From a virus, in the IMG/VR virus record IMGVR_UViG_3300010354_000152, positions 1 to 45,615 of that record: a stretch of DNA of 45,615 bases. The stretch is one strand, 5' to 3'. Below are positions 37,986-45,003 of this stretch, piece by piece. The stretch's first letter is position 1; each line of letters starts with the position of its first letter. The notes below the pieces were generated by a model, which made no database searches, was not told where the DNA came from, and saw only the letters and a program-made list of their open reading frames with translations. The translations under genes and the position numbers were made by a program.

Positions 37986-38735
37986 TTAATCAATAAATAC
38001 TTTGTCCCAGTAAGTTTTATACTCACCGTTCTCATCAATCTCAGAAATCACTATTTCAGCATTACTTAGATGCGCTGGTCTTGCACCACAAGCAATATCA
38101 TCATTAGTTTTAAAACTGAGGATATTCTTATTACCCTTTCTGTAGAGATAACCAATTGCATCTGAATTAGAAGTTGTAATTCTTTTCAGCTTACCAGTTA
38201 AATCTAAATCAAGAGAGTTAAAAGTACCTCCAGCTTTCTCAAGCTGAGTATCCTTTACGTGACCAACAAAGATAACATAAGGAGCCCAAGTCTTGATATA
38301 GTCAATGACTTTTGTAAATGCTTGTCTAGTCCAATAATAACCAGAACCTTCAGGTAAACCTAATATGCTTCCATATTTCTCTTTACCGCCTCCAGGGTTG
38401 AACCAGTTCTTACCCATAGGAGCACGAGAATATAATGCTTCTGCATAAGGAATTACCATCTCTTCTAATGCTGTGATAGTATCAACTGCTACTATCTTAT
38501 AAGGATTACCAGCTTCTTTAATGGCTTGACCCACTTCTCTGATTTCCTCAAAGCTATTAGCTTCTACTTTCATTGCATTAAGATACTTAGAACCACCTTC
38601 TAAATCTAAAATAAGACAGTCAGGTAGCTCAGCTAACAAGCTTGTCTTACCAGTCTTAGGCTTAGAAAAGATAATAAGATTCTTAGGGCTCAAACTTTCT
38701 GGAGCCACTTTTGATGTTGGCAATACAATTCCCAT
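37986..38735 (-). CDS. Sak4-like RecA-fold ATPase (AAA_24)
   Basis: 249 residues with Walker A SKPKTGKTSLL (G29, K30, T31), a LILDLEGGSKYL strand after it and VAVDTIT as Walker B. A VGHVKD element (FVGHV) matches the sensor strand of the family. Phage Sak4-type ATPases are RecA-core proteins that work in single-strand annealing and recombination together with a phage SSB. That fits the SSB-like gene next door and the RecE/RecB-type nuclease further along. The ATG shares a base with the upstream stop (TAATG). Confidence 0.87.
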   Translation of the reverse strand: MGIVLPTSKVAPESLSPKNLIIFSKPKTGKTSLLAELPDCLILDLEGGSKYLNAMKVEANSFEEIREVGQAIKEAGNPYKIVAVDTITALEEMVIPYAEALYSRAPMGKNWFNPGGGKEKYGSILGLPEGSGYYWTRQAFTKVIDYIKTWAPYVIFVGHVKDTQLEKAGGTFNSLDLDLTGKLKRITTSNSDAIGYLYRKGNKNILSFKTNDDIACGARPAHLSNAEIVISEIDENGEYKTYWDKVFID

Positions 38736-39271
38736 TACTTAGATATTAAATCATTCAACCATTTCTTGTTACTAACAGGTTTCTTCAACATGATAGCAGC
38801 AAGATCTCTTACTGTAATTTGACTAAGTGGTGCATCTGAATCTGGATCTATGATTTCATCAAAGTCAGGGAAGACATTTGTTGTCTCCTCTTCCTTCTGA
38901 ATCTCAATCTTGATTAACTCAGATACAGGAATTAAATACCTAACACTAGTTGTACTGTTAGCTGATGGTTCAGTCTTATCATACTCTTCTTCAAAATGAG
39001 GATTATACCTCCATTTGTAGAGAGTTCTGTTTGGATCTTCAGGTTCAAGATCTATACTAGTAAACTCAGTATAAATATCTTTACCTTTTCTCAATTCACT
39101 TTGGAAGAACCCTAAGCACATCTCATTCTTCCCTTTGGGAAAATATGCACACTTTGGTATGAATAATGGGTTTTCTTCTTGAATGATTTTGAATTTCCAA
39201 TCATGATGTTTAATCAGCTCTTCAGTCTTCTCCTGTCTATTGACAGATGTTGATTTTGTTGTAAGACTCAT
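38735..39271 (-). CDS. Hypothetical replication-block protein, 178 residues
   Basis: No family was recognised. The protein starts MSLTTKSTSVNRQEK, has a central region with several aromatic residues (KCAYFPKGKNEMCLGFFQ, with two Cys) and an acidic C-terminal half (FPDFDEIIDPDSD). It lies 3 bases after the DnaB-like helicase gene and overlaps the Sak4-like gene by TAATG. Its tight placement between helicase and recombination ATPase suggests a replisome accessory, which is only inference. Confidence 0.75.
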   Translation of the reverse strand: MSLTTKSTSVNRQEKTEELIKHHDWKFKIIQEENPLFIPKCAYFPKGKNEMCLGFFQSELRKGKDIYTEFTSIDLEPEDPNRTLYKWRYNPHFEEEYDKTEPSANSTTSVRYLIPVSELIKIEIQKEEETTNVFPDFDEIIDPDSDAPLSQITVRDLAAIMLKKPVSNKKWLNDLISK

Positions 39272-39274
39272 AGT

Positions 39275-40288
39275 TTAATTTTTAGTTGATAACCTTCTTT
39301 CTTGTTGCGGAGGTGTTGGCATCTCCACAATCTTCATCTTTTCAAATTCAGCTCTAAAGAAACTTAGTCTAGTATCACCATTCCTACATTTAAGAAAGTG
39401 TAGTACTATAACTCTGTCATCTTCAATCATATACCTATCAGGACCATAGTACCTAATCTTCTGCTTAGCAGGTCTATTGATACCTATAACAGTATCAGCA
39501 TGCTGTAACAGAGCATCAGCCCCAAACAAATCAGATTCAAGTACATAATTACCATACTTACCTTCTTCATTTCTCTCAGGATTGTCTATGTTTCTATTGA
39601 GCTGACTAAGAACTACAAATGAAACAGGAAACATTCTTTTGAGTAATGTAAGAGCTTCACCAAGATTGTTAAGCATATCATGCTTATCTTTCTCATATGG
39701 AGCTTTCTTAAACAACAATGAATGGTCAATAGTAATCAGCACTTTTGTAAAAATCATATTCCCGTCTTGATCATACTTAGCATGTGCAAACATGTAATCC
39801 CTAACAATCTCCTTAAATTCATCTATAGTACAAGGAGTTTCTACTACATCTATTGGATACTGTATTTTTTGCTTTGCATAATCATAACATCTTTGTAAAT
39901 CATCATCACTTAGTTTTCCATCAGCACTACATAAGTACTTATAAGACTTGCCAATTACACTGGAATACTCACGTATTGCAGAAGTTCTAGCTAGCATCTC
40001 AAACTGAAATTGCAGGACTCTAAAATTCTCACCTTGGTTGAGTGGGAAAGATTCCCTTACAATCTGTTCTGCAATTAGTGTTTTACCACTAGCTGGTCTA
40101 CCACCAATAACAGTGAGAGTATTCCACTCTATACCATCTGTAGTAGCATCATTAAACTTTGGCCAAGGAGTTCTTAAACTCTTTATAGAACCACGCATTC
40201 TACCCTGTAGATATTTTAAAGATTCTTGAAATCCTTGTTTTTGGCTAGCCCATTTCCTTTTAGACTTAACCTCACTTTTATTATCCAT
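39275..40288 (-). CDS. DnaB-like replicative helicase (SF4)
   Basis: 337 residues corresponding to the RecA-like C-terminal helicase domain of DnaB, with only a short N-terminal extension. Walker A is GGRPASGKT (62-70). The QFQFEM strand after it is the H1a-like element, LITIDH corresponds to Walker B, VVLSQLNR to the H3 region and a DLFGADALLQHADTV segment to the H4 region. It unwinds DNA ahead of the family B polymerase and would work with the primase encoded downstream. The missing DnaB N-terminal domain is common in phage versions. It follows a small membrane-protein gene by 5 bases. Confidence 0.88.
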   Translation of the reverse strand: MDNKSEVKSKRKWASQKQGFQESLKYLQGRMRGSIKSLRTPWPKFNDATTDGIEWNTLTVIGGRPASGKTLIAEQIVRESFPLNQGENFRVLQFQFEMLARTSAIREYSSVIGKSYKYLCSADGKLSDDDLQRCYDYAKQKIQYPIDVVETPCTIDEFKEIVRDYMFAHAKYDQDGNMIFTKVLITIDHSLLFKKAPYEKDKHDMLNNLGEALTLLKRMFPVSFVVLSQLNRNIDNPERNEEGKYGNYVLESDLFGADALLQHADTVIGINRPAKQKIRYYGPDRYMIEDDRVIVLHFLKCRNGDTRLSFFRAEFEKMKIVEMPTPPQQERRLSTKN

Positions 40289-40293
40289 GAAGT

Positions 40294-40470
40294 CTATTTG
40301 TTTTGTAACTCTTTCTTTACTCCTTGATACATAAAATGTGTCAGAGTAACTATAACCTCTATGAGTAGATACTGCATAAAGTTTATAGGGAGTATAAATT
40401 TATCTACAATAACACAACCAGCTGCAGAGCCAATTATTGCTACTAAGATAAGCTTTAGAGAATTTCTCAT
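40294..40470 (-). CDS. Tiny membrane protein, 58 residues
   Basis: The protein begins MRNSLKLILVAIIGSAAGCVIV and has a second hydrophobic stretch at about 31-49, so two transmembrane helices with a short basic C-terminal tail are likely. It fills the gap between two replication genes: its ATG overlaps the TGA of the gene before (ATGA), and the helicase ATG comes 5 bases after its TAG stop. The coupling makes it real despite its size. It could tether the replisome to the membrane, be a holin-like protein or have a host-takeover role; nothing chooses between these. Confidence 0.75.
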   Translation of the reverse strand: MRNSLKLILVAIIGSAAGCVIVDKFILPINFMQYLLIEVIVTLTHFMYQGVKKELQNK

Positions 40471-41057
40471 ACTACTCTCTCGCTAAAATGTTTTTCCTCA
40501 TAATCATTTCCTCCATTAATATACATATTACAATAATCAGCAAGTTCAGATTCAAATGTTTTCTCAGCAGTGTTTGTTTTACGGATAAAATACTGTGATG
40601 TTCTCATGTATTTGTATCCTTGTCTTTCATAGGTGTCAACATACATTTTAGTAGCTGCAATGATAGTACTCCAATTATAATTATGATGCTCAAAAAACCA
40701 TCTGAAAGCATTCTCAAGATTTTTCTTATCAGCACGCGCATACTTACCACTTGGGAGCTTTAATTTAGGAAAAATTTCTGAATATTCCTCTATCATTTTG
40801 CCAAAATCTTCACCCATTATTTGTGTAGAAGTCTTCTTCTTACTAGTCTTAAAGAACCCATCTACTTCCTTAAGTAGAAACAAGGATTTACCAGTAAGTT
40901 TACCAGTATTCTCATCAATCCATTCTCCTGATAATCTTGCAAATTCTACATTAGATGATATAAGCTTAGGAATAATATTATTCTGCTTACAATGAAGAAA
41001 ATACAGTTGGTTTGGAGTAATGTTATTCTTTATCAGAGTCTCATATATTTCTAACAT
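40467..41057 (-). CDS. Hypothetical protein next to helicase, possible helicase loader
   Basis: 196 residues. The N-terminal half contains a helical region (MLEIYETLIKNNITPNQLYF), and the C-terminal half a helical segment with aromatic residues (FRWFFEHHNYNWSTIIAAT, then YERQGYKYMRTSQYFIRK). Phage replisome organisers and helicase loaders often have this architecture and lie beside the DnaB gene. No P-loop is present, so it is not a DnaC-type ATPase. It starts 2 bases after the UDG stop and overlaps the tiny membrane-protein gene by ATGA. The loader role is inference from position and shape. Confidence 0.72.
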   Translation of the reverse strand: MLEIYETLIKNNITPNQLYFLHCKQNNIIPKLISSNVEFARLSGEWIDENTGKLTGKSLFLLKEVDGFFKTSKKKTSTQIMGEDFGKMIEEYSEIFPKLKLPSGKYARADKKNLENAFRWFFEHHNYNWSTIIAATKMYVDTYERQGYKYMRTSQYFIRKTNTAEKTFESELADYCNMYINGGNDYEEKHFSERVV

Positions 41058-41059
41058 AG

Positions 41060-41773
41060 CTACCAGATTAAATCAAAGTTATACAACTTTTTTACAATAT
41101 CTCTAGCTTCCACAAATACATTCTTGGAATCCCATTGTTCTTGACTATTGTAGCTAGCAGATGCTGGATGCATAACATGAAACTTGTAACAGTTATCATT
41201 AATTGCATCAGCCCATTCTGAAGCTTTCTTACCCATAAATATATAAACCATACCTGGATTATACCATGATAACCAATCTAGAACATAAGCAGTAAATGGT
41301 TGCCAAATAAGATAGTGTTGACCTATTTTACCTACAGAAGTTGTCAAAGCTGTATTTAGCAAGAGTACACCTTGATTAGACCATCTTTTCAAATCAGGAT
41401 CTTGATATGAGGGGAATCCACCATATACAGTTCTTTCTATTTCTTTAAATATATAGTCTAAACTAGGTTGTACTTTACCTGTTTTACTACAGCTAAATGA
41501 AATACCATCAGCAATATCTACTTGTGGGTATGGATCTTGACCTACTATCACAACCTTAAGTTGATCATAGGGACATTCTTCAAATGCTCTAAACCAATCT
41601 TTCATAGGTGGAGTAAATCTCTTACCATCTCTTGACTGTGAAGCTAAAGTAGTTATTATATTCTCAAAGTCTTTACTATATATAAATCCTCTAAGAATTC
41701 TTGCCCAACCAGAGGGTTCTAGTTTAGCTATCATTTTATCTTTTATCTCTTCTATATTCAGTGTGTTAGACAT
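41060..41773 (-). CDS. ung: Uracil-DNA glycosylase, family 1-like
   Basis: 237 residues, matching the usual length. The water-activating motif is GQDPYP (G78 to P83, D80 catalytic), SFS with F93 is the uracil-stacking position, LLLNTALT supplies N140, and HPASAS (H202) is the leucine-loop motif. Family 1 normally reads GQDPYH and HPSPLS, so the two motifs here are altered in the same way that other divergent phage enzymes are. It removes uracil from phage DNA, or might counter uracil-based defence or misincorporation; the loop lacks the usual Leu, so its base-flipping efficiency is uncertain. It is divergent from the lone + strand gene with only 29 bases between the two starts. Confidence 0.87.
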   Translation of the reverse strand: MSNTLNIEEIKDKMIAKLEPSGWARILRGFIYSKDFENIITTLASQSRDGKRFTPPMKDWFRAFEECPYDQLKVVIVGQDPYPQVDIADGISFSCSKTGKVQPSLDYIFKEIERTVYGGFPSYQDPDLKRWSNQGVLLLNTALTTSVGKIGQHYLIWQPFTAYVLDWLSWYNPGMVYIFMGKKASEWADAINDNCYKFHVMHPASASYNSQEQWDSKNVFVEARDIVKKLYNFDLIW

Positions 41774-41802
41774 AAATTTTTATTTTTGTTAAAAAGTGTA
41801 TT
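41774..41802. promoter_or_regulatory. Divergent promoter region between UDG and the + strand gene
   Basis: Only 29 bases separate the two divergent starts, so both promoters must overlap here or lie inside the genes. TATTTTTG (41781-41788) fits the Bacteroidota -7 consensus TAnnTTTG for the + strand gene, whose ATG is at 41803. No clear TTTG -33 box is seen at the expected distance upstream, so the promoter call is weak. Confidence 0.3.
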
Positions 41803-42114
41803 ATGGCAATTAAAGTAAAAGAACTTAAAGATGATGCTCTAATTGATGTTAAAGTCAATAAGAACTATTACATGATGTTAAAGAACTCACTAGCATTTAT
41901 CTTTCAGCATATACCTGGAGGTGATGACAAAACAGAATCTCTAGATAGAATCATGAATGCTAAAGTTGATGAGATGAATCATGCTGAAATAAGTTTTTAT
42001 ACAATTACTTTAATGCTTGCAGAAATTGAAAAGATTGCTAAAGATCAAGAGCTATATGATGAGAAAGAAGTTCTTGAGCCCGGTGATGAAGGTTATGTAG
42101 AACCTACAGAATAA
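41803..42114 (+). CDS. Lone + strand small protein inside the minus-strand block, 103 residues
   Basis: The only + strand gene between 24.8 and 45.6 kb. The protein begins MAIKVKELKDDALIDVKVNKN and is helical and acidic, with a short acidic tail (EPGDEGYVEPTE). I do not recognise a family. It diverges from UDG and converges with the next gene, overlapping it by 11 bases (42104-42114). Codon choice matches the virion block as much as the neighbours. Its opposite orientation suggests different timing, perhaps late expression with the + strand genes, which is inference. Confidence 0.82.
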   Translation: MAIKVKELKDDALIDVKVNKNYYMMLKNSLAFIFQHIPGGDDKTESLDRIMNAKVDEMNHAEISFYTITLMLAEIEKIAKDQELYDEKEVLEPGDEGYVEPTE

Positions 42115-42475
42115 TATTCATTTCTCTCCCCAACTCATTACAGGTCTCAATAGCTGAGCTTATTTCATCAGAACTACAATCAGCAAAGGATTTGTAAAGT
42201 ACTTCATCTTGATCAGTAGTCCACAAACCTGACTTGTCTTTTATAATTATCTTCATTTCATCAAATGAATAACCTAGCTCAGAGGCTAGCATTCTTATAC
42301 ATGCATGCACTTTAGATATCTGAGCATTGTTTGCTTTCTTACCTTTTACAGTTACAAGCATTTCTATCATCTCACCATCTTTAAGACTATCAATAAACAT
42401 TTGATATAAGAGCGCATCTTTCTTATTAGAAAAGCTCATCTTAGTGCCTTTCTTTACCATTAGTCCTGTAAACAT
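42104..42475 (-). CDS. NinB-like or other small phage recombination-type protein, 123 residues
   Basis: The longest frame begins at a TTG at 42511 inside the previous gene; the ATG at 42475 (MFTGLMVKKGTKMSF) lies one base after the preceding TGA and is preferred. The protein has NNAQISKVHACIRMLASEL, a GYSFDEMKIIIKDK helix and an ADCSSDEISSAIETCNELG segment, which recall the helix pattern and Ser/Glu-rich C-terminal part of NinB-type phage proteins that bind ssDNA. That resemblance is weak and from memory. Its 3' end overlaps the convergent + strand gene by 11 bases. Confidence 0.62.
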   Translation of the reverse strand: MFTGLMVKKGTKMSFSNKKDALLYQMFIDSLKDGEMIEMLVTVKGKKANNAQISKVHACIRMLASELGYSFDEMKIIIKDKSGLWTTDQDEVLYKSFADCSSDEISSAIETCNELGREMNIIL

Positions 42476-42476
42476 A

Positions 42477-42731
42477 TCAGTTAGCTTTAGTCCACTTTTT
42501 AAATAGTGCAATGAGAGTTTGTAGATCTTCTAAATCTTTGATAACTATATCAAGATCATAACAGTATACTTTCCAGATACCACCATCTATCTCATCACTT
42601 CCATTAGAGCTAAGAGTTACATGATTATTGAGGTCTAGCTTATAGTAATAGTAATCTGTTTTATCACCACTCTCTTCAGTAGGTACATCAATTCTTTCAA
42701 ACTCTTCTTCTATAATCTCTATTTCTTTCAT
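42477..42731 (-). CDS. Small acidic hypothetical protein, 84 residues
   Basis: The protein begins MKEIEIIEEEFERIDVP, has a run of aromatic residues (DYYYYKLDL) and a beta-then-helix layout ending in LFKKWTKAN. No family was recognised. ATGA coupling to the upstream 76-residue gene and one base to the next ATG place it firmly in the operon. Confidence 0.7.
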   Translation of the reverse strand: MKEIEIIEEEFERIDVPTEESGDKTDYYYYKLDLNNHVTLSSNGSDEIDGGIWKVYCYDLDIVIKDLEDLQTLIALFKKWTKAN

Positions 42732-42958
42732 AGCTCATTTATTTTTTCAATGACATCATCATAGAACTGTCTCATTCTAATACTTCTTCTACCATAGTTT
42801 GTTTGATCATTAGTATAGATATGCTCTTCTCTCAAGAACTCAGCTATACCAACAGCACATGATTTTGAATTCTCATGTGCTGTCTTTGGGTCTATGGTAT
42901 AGAATAATTTGTATGCAAAGTGGTAGAGCTCATCAGCTCTGTCTTCCTCATCTGTCAT
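42728..42958 (-). CDS. Small hypothetical protein, 76 residues
   Basis: A helical, acidic protein beginning MTDEEDRADELYHFAYKLF, with Arg-rich NYGRRSIRMRQFYDD near the end. It overlaps both neighbours by ATGA. No family was recognised, and there is no membrane segment. Confidence 0.7.
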   Translation of the reverse strand: MTDEEDRADELYHFAYKLFYTIDPKTAHENSKSCAVGIAEFLREEHIYTNDQTNYGRRSIRMRQFYDDVIEKINEL

Positions 42959-43398
42959 TTTTTCACAAACTTTTTAATTATATGTACTGGGTATCCAAGT
43001 ATTACATTCATTAACTCAGGAGAAACATTAGGTTTTTTACTGTCATACTCACCATGAGTTTTAATCCTAGATTCTCTAAGTTGCTCAATAGAAAGTAGTG
43101 CCATGTAAATGTTGTCTTGATCCTCAGATGAGAACATAGATCCTAGTGTGTCCCTTTGTTCTTCTGTAACAAGTCCCAAAGATAATAATAAGTTTATTTC
43201 ACAGATTAATATAAAGTCACTTATAGTACCTGCTTTAGCACCATTCATGTAACTCCACCACAAATAATTTGTTGGCTTGTCAGATACAAGAGTCATTTCA
43301 AAATGCTCTTTTACTATCTTCCCTGTAAGTTTACGAAGTTTTTTAAGTATCTCTGCATTAGTTATCCTGGCCAGCAGGCTGTTGTGATGTTTCACCAT
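42955..43398 (-). CDS. Hypothetical protein, 147 residues, start uncertain
   Basis: The longest frame starts at TTG 43419. The first ATG is at 43398 (MVKHHNSLLARITNAE), which still overlaps the upstream gene by 41 bases. No in-frame ATG exists nearer to that gene's stop, so either the long overlap is real or a non-ATG start is used. The protein is mainly helical, with KPTNYLWWSYMNGAKAG and an ISDFILICEINLLLSLGLV hydrophobic helix. No family was recognised. Confidence 0.68.
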   Translation of the reverse strand: MVKHHNSLLARITNAEILKKLRKLTGKIVKEHFEMTLVSDKPTNYLWWSYMNGAKAGTISDFILICEINLLLSLGLVTEEQRDTLGSMFSSEDQDNIYMALLSIEQLRESRIKTHGEYDSKKPNVSPELMNVILGYPVHIIKKFVKK

Positions 43399-43585
43399 CC
43401 CTAGTTTTTTTAGGACCAATAACTAATGCTTCTTGTACAATCTTATCTAAGATTTGAGTGTGTTGAGTAATACTTGTAGCCTCAATGTTCATTTTAGATA
43501 TAGTAGTTAGTATAGCACTCTCTACTTCATTCTCAGGAATAAGTACAATTCTTGTTGTACCATTTAAAATCAAATCTACTTTCAT
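43358..43585 (-). CDS. Small hypothetical protein, 75 residues
   Basis: The protein begins MKVDLILNGTTRIVLIPENE and looks like a small beta-strand pair followed by helix (IQ-type segment ILDKIVQEALVIG) and a polar tail. It is the first gene after the lysin, 59 bases downstream. The 3' end overlaps the following gene by 41 bases. No family was recognised. Confidence 0.68.
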   Translation of the reverse strand: MKVDLILNGTTRIVLIPENEVESAILTTISKMNIEATSITQHTQILDKIVQEALVIGPKKTRDGETSQQPAGQDN

Positions 43586-43644
43586 AGGTTATAATTTAGT
43601 GATTTTCATCATACAAACATGAGACTACTAATATAAAAAGTATC

Positions 43645-44166
43645 TCATTTAAGGTTGTCAGCAATCTTTTTAACTGACACACAATACTTTGGACCTGCTG
43701 CATAACTATCTGCAAGATATGAATAATATTGTTCTTCTGTTTTACACTTAGATAAATAAGTAGCTTGATATAAAGCATAATCAACTATAGATTCTTTCCA
43801 ATTGCTATATACTGCATGACCAAATTGAGTACCTAAGTTATTACTGATACGCAATCTAGCCTCTCTCATACCAAAGAGATTATTATTCTTTTTACAAATC
43901 TTTGATGTGAATGTACCAGACTCTATAATAGCCTGTGCAAGAACAATGTGAGGGAACTTAACATTTAATTCCTTAAGATACTTCATCACATTTTCTTTAT
44001 TCAGTTCCTCTATTTTAGGTTGTACTAACTTATCCTTATATACAGTAACTGTTTCTACTTTTTTAATAACTACTGGTGGTTTTGTTACACTTAAAATTGT
44101 GAATGCTGCAATCATACCACCTACAATAACTACACTTGTTTTAAAACTAATCAGTTGTTTATTCAT
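43645..44166 (-). CDS. Membrane-anchored glucosaminidase-type endolysin
   Basis: The longest frame begins at a TTG at 44199 inside the tRNA; the ATG at 44166 (MNKQLISFK) is chosen, giving 173 residues. A single N-terminal hydrophobic helix at about 11-27 (VVIVGGMIAAFTILSV) has no cleavage-type end and looks like a signal anchor. The catalytic domain matches glucosaminidase (PF01832, GH73-like): LAQAIIESG with E82 as the expected acid, NNNLFGM, then YSNWKESIVDYALYQ. It would cut glycan strands of peptidoglycan. The anchor suggests an SAR-like or membrane-tethered lysin exported by the host Sec system. It is shorter than most family members but keeps the core. Confidence 0.82.
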   Translation of the reverse strand: MNKQLISFKTSVVIVGGMIAAFTILSVTKPPVVIKKVETVTVYKDKLVQPKIEELNKENVMKYLKELNVKFPHIVLAQAIIESGTFTSKICKKNNNLFGMREARLRISNNLGTQFGHAVYSNWKESIVDYALYQATYLSKCKTEEQYYSYLADSYAAGPKYCVSVKKIADNLK

Positions 44167-44190
44167 ATTATTTGATTTTGGGATTAATAG

Positions 44191-44264
44191 TAGTCCCAAT
44201 AGGACTCGAACCTATAACCTACACATTAGAAGTGTGTTGCTCTATCCAATTGAGCTATGGGACT
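44191..44264 (-). tRNA. tRNA-Arg (anticodon UCU)
   Basis: The minus strand folds into a full cloverleaf: acceptor AGTCCCA/TGGGACT, D arm GCTC/GAGC, anticodon stem ACACA/TGTGT with loop CTTCTAA (anticodon TCT), T arm ATAGG/CCTAT with loop TTCGAGT. The discriminator is A and no CCA is encoded. It reads AGA, by far the commonest Arg codon in the genes here. Its first two bases are the last two of the TAG stop of the Myb-like gene. Confidence 0.95.
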
Positions 44265-44589
44265 ATGCTTTGATTTTTATAGTAATGATGGTGTCACCAT
44301 CTTTTGCTACTATAATAGAAGGCTCTGATACTACTATCTCAGCTTCTTTGTCATTAACAAAAATAGTATAATTTTTATTTTGGTGTTCTTTGTTATACTC
44401 ATGATACTTTTGGATGTAATCATTTTCAACATATCTCACCTTGTAATTATACCTACTATGACAGGAATTATAAGTTCTTTGCAATAATGGAGCAGCCTTT
44501 TCACAGGCATCACTTACGTGGTAGCCTTCTTTTAAGAACTTGTCCACTAGATATGCTAACCTTGCTGTTTCTTGCTCTGTCCACCTCAT
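44263..44589 (-). CDS. Myb/SANT-like DNA-binding protein, 108 residues
   Basis: The longest frame begins at a TTG; the ATG at 44589 (MRWTEQETARL) follows an A-rich leader (AAAAAGAAAAAGC) as is usual for this phage. The N-terminal 50 residues match the Myb/SANT-like layout found in RsfA-type regulators: W3 in RWTEQE, three helices, and RTYNSCHSRYNYK as the recognition-helix end. The C-terminal part is beta-rich (YTIFVNDKEAEIVV). It may regulate phage or host promoters. The TAG stop runs into the tRNA 5' end. The family call is moderate. Confidence 0.68.
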   Translation of the reverse strand: MRWTEQETARLAYLVDKFLKEGYHVSDACEKAAPLLQRTYNSCHSRYNYKVRYVENDYIQKYHEYNKEHQNKNYTIFVNDKEAEIVVSEPSIIVAKDGDTIITIKIKA

Positions 44590-44785
44590 GCTTTTTCTTT
44601 TTGCGATTATCAAAATACTCAATTATAAATCCAGTGGCTACAATTATGTTAAGACCAAATGATGTTATAATCTCGTATATATCATGATACACATTTGTAG
44701 TAAGATGCACATGACCTACTACCCAGAAGGGTATGGATAAGTTTTGACTTACCCACACCACCAGGTATTTTAGGAATCTAATCAC
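44510..44785 (-). CDS. Putative small membrane protein, GTG start, holin candidate
   Basis: 91 residues from a GTG that overlaps the upstream TAG stop (GTGATTAG). Two hydrophobic stretches are visible (about 4-27 and 41-57), followed by a strongly basic tail (NRKKKKHEVDRAR and KRRLPRK). This is a holin-like arrangement near the membrane-anchored lysin, which is the only argument for function. It overlaps the Myb-like gene by 80 bases, so the tail may be dual-coded or the frame partly spurious. Confidence 0.5.
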   Translation of the reverse strand: MIRFLKYLVVWVSQNLSIPFWVVGHVHLTTNVYHDIYEIITSFGLNIIVATGFIIEYFDNRKKKKHEVDRARNSKVSISSGQVLKRRLPRK

Positions 44786-45003
44786 CTTCTTCAGGATTTA
44801 TTGGTTTTTGATCAAAATCAGGATATATGTTGTGAAGACCCCTCCTTATTAGATTGGCTTCTCTCATCCATTTCCTTCCTATCTGAGAGTATCTTTTGTC
44901 TCTCAGCTTGTTCAAGATCTCTCTCTTGTCTCCACTGTTCAAAGCTGAAATTCTCAGGTATTTCTCCATATTTATTCATTAGATCTATATAAATCTCCTT
45001 CAT
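44778..45003 (-). CDS. Small protein apparently split by a frameshift
   Basis: Two frames overlap here. One runs from ATG 45003 (MKEIYIDLMNKYGEIPENF) to TGA 44818. The other runs from ATG 44969 to TAG 44778 and ends in HNIYPDFDQKPINPEEGD. Codon use is phage-like in the first frame up to about 44840 and phage-like in the second frame from there on. Removing one base in the CCCC run (44839-44842 on +, GGGG in the gene) would join them into one protein of about 74 residues. This may be a real frameshift, an assembly or sequencing error, or two true overlapping genes. ATG 44979 (ATGAATAA overlap) is another possible start. Confidence 0.5.

Noticed and set aside
37967-38038. N-terminal extension of the SSB-like protein from ATG 38038
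   Set aside because: It overlaps the Sak4-like gene by 53 bases and adds a basic leader not expected for this protein; ATG 37966 sits 19 bases after the previous stop.
43398-43419. Possible programmed frameshift at the A7 run joining the 75- and 147-residue proteins
   Set aside because: The second frame is +1 relative to the first, whereas an A7 slip of the usual -1 type would enter the other frame; an internal ATG gives a simpler start.
43620-43647. Hairpin TGAGA ... TCTCA at the end of the lysin gene as a terminator
   Set aside because: The stem is short with an internal loop, overlaps the stop codon and has no U-tract on the minus strand.
44166-44199. Start of the lysin at TTG 44199
   Set aside because: That codon lies inside the tRNA; the ATG at 44166 gives a normal signal-anchor N-terminus.
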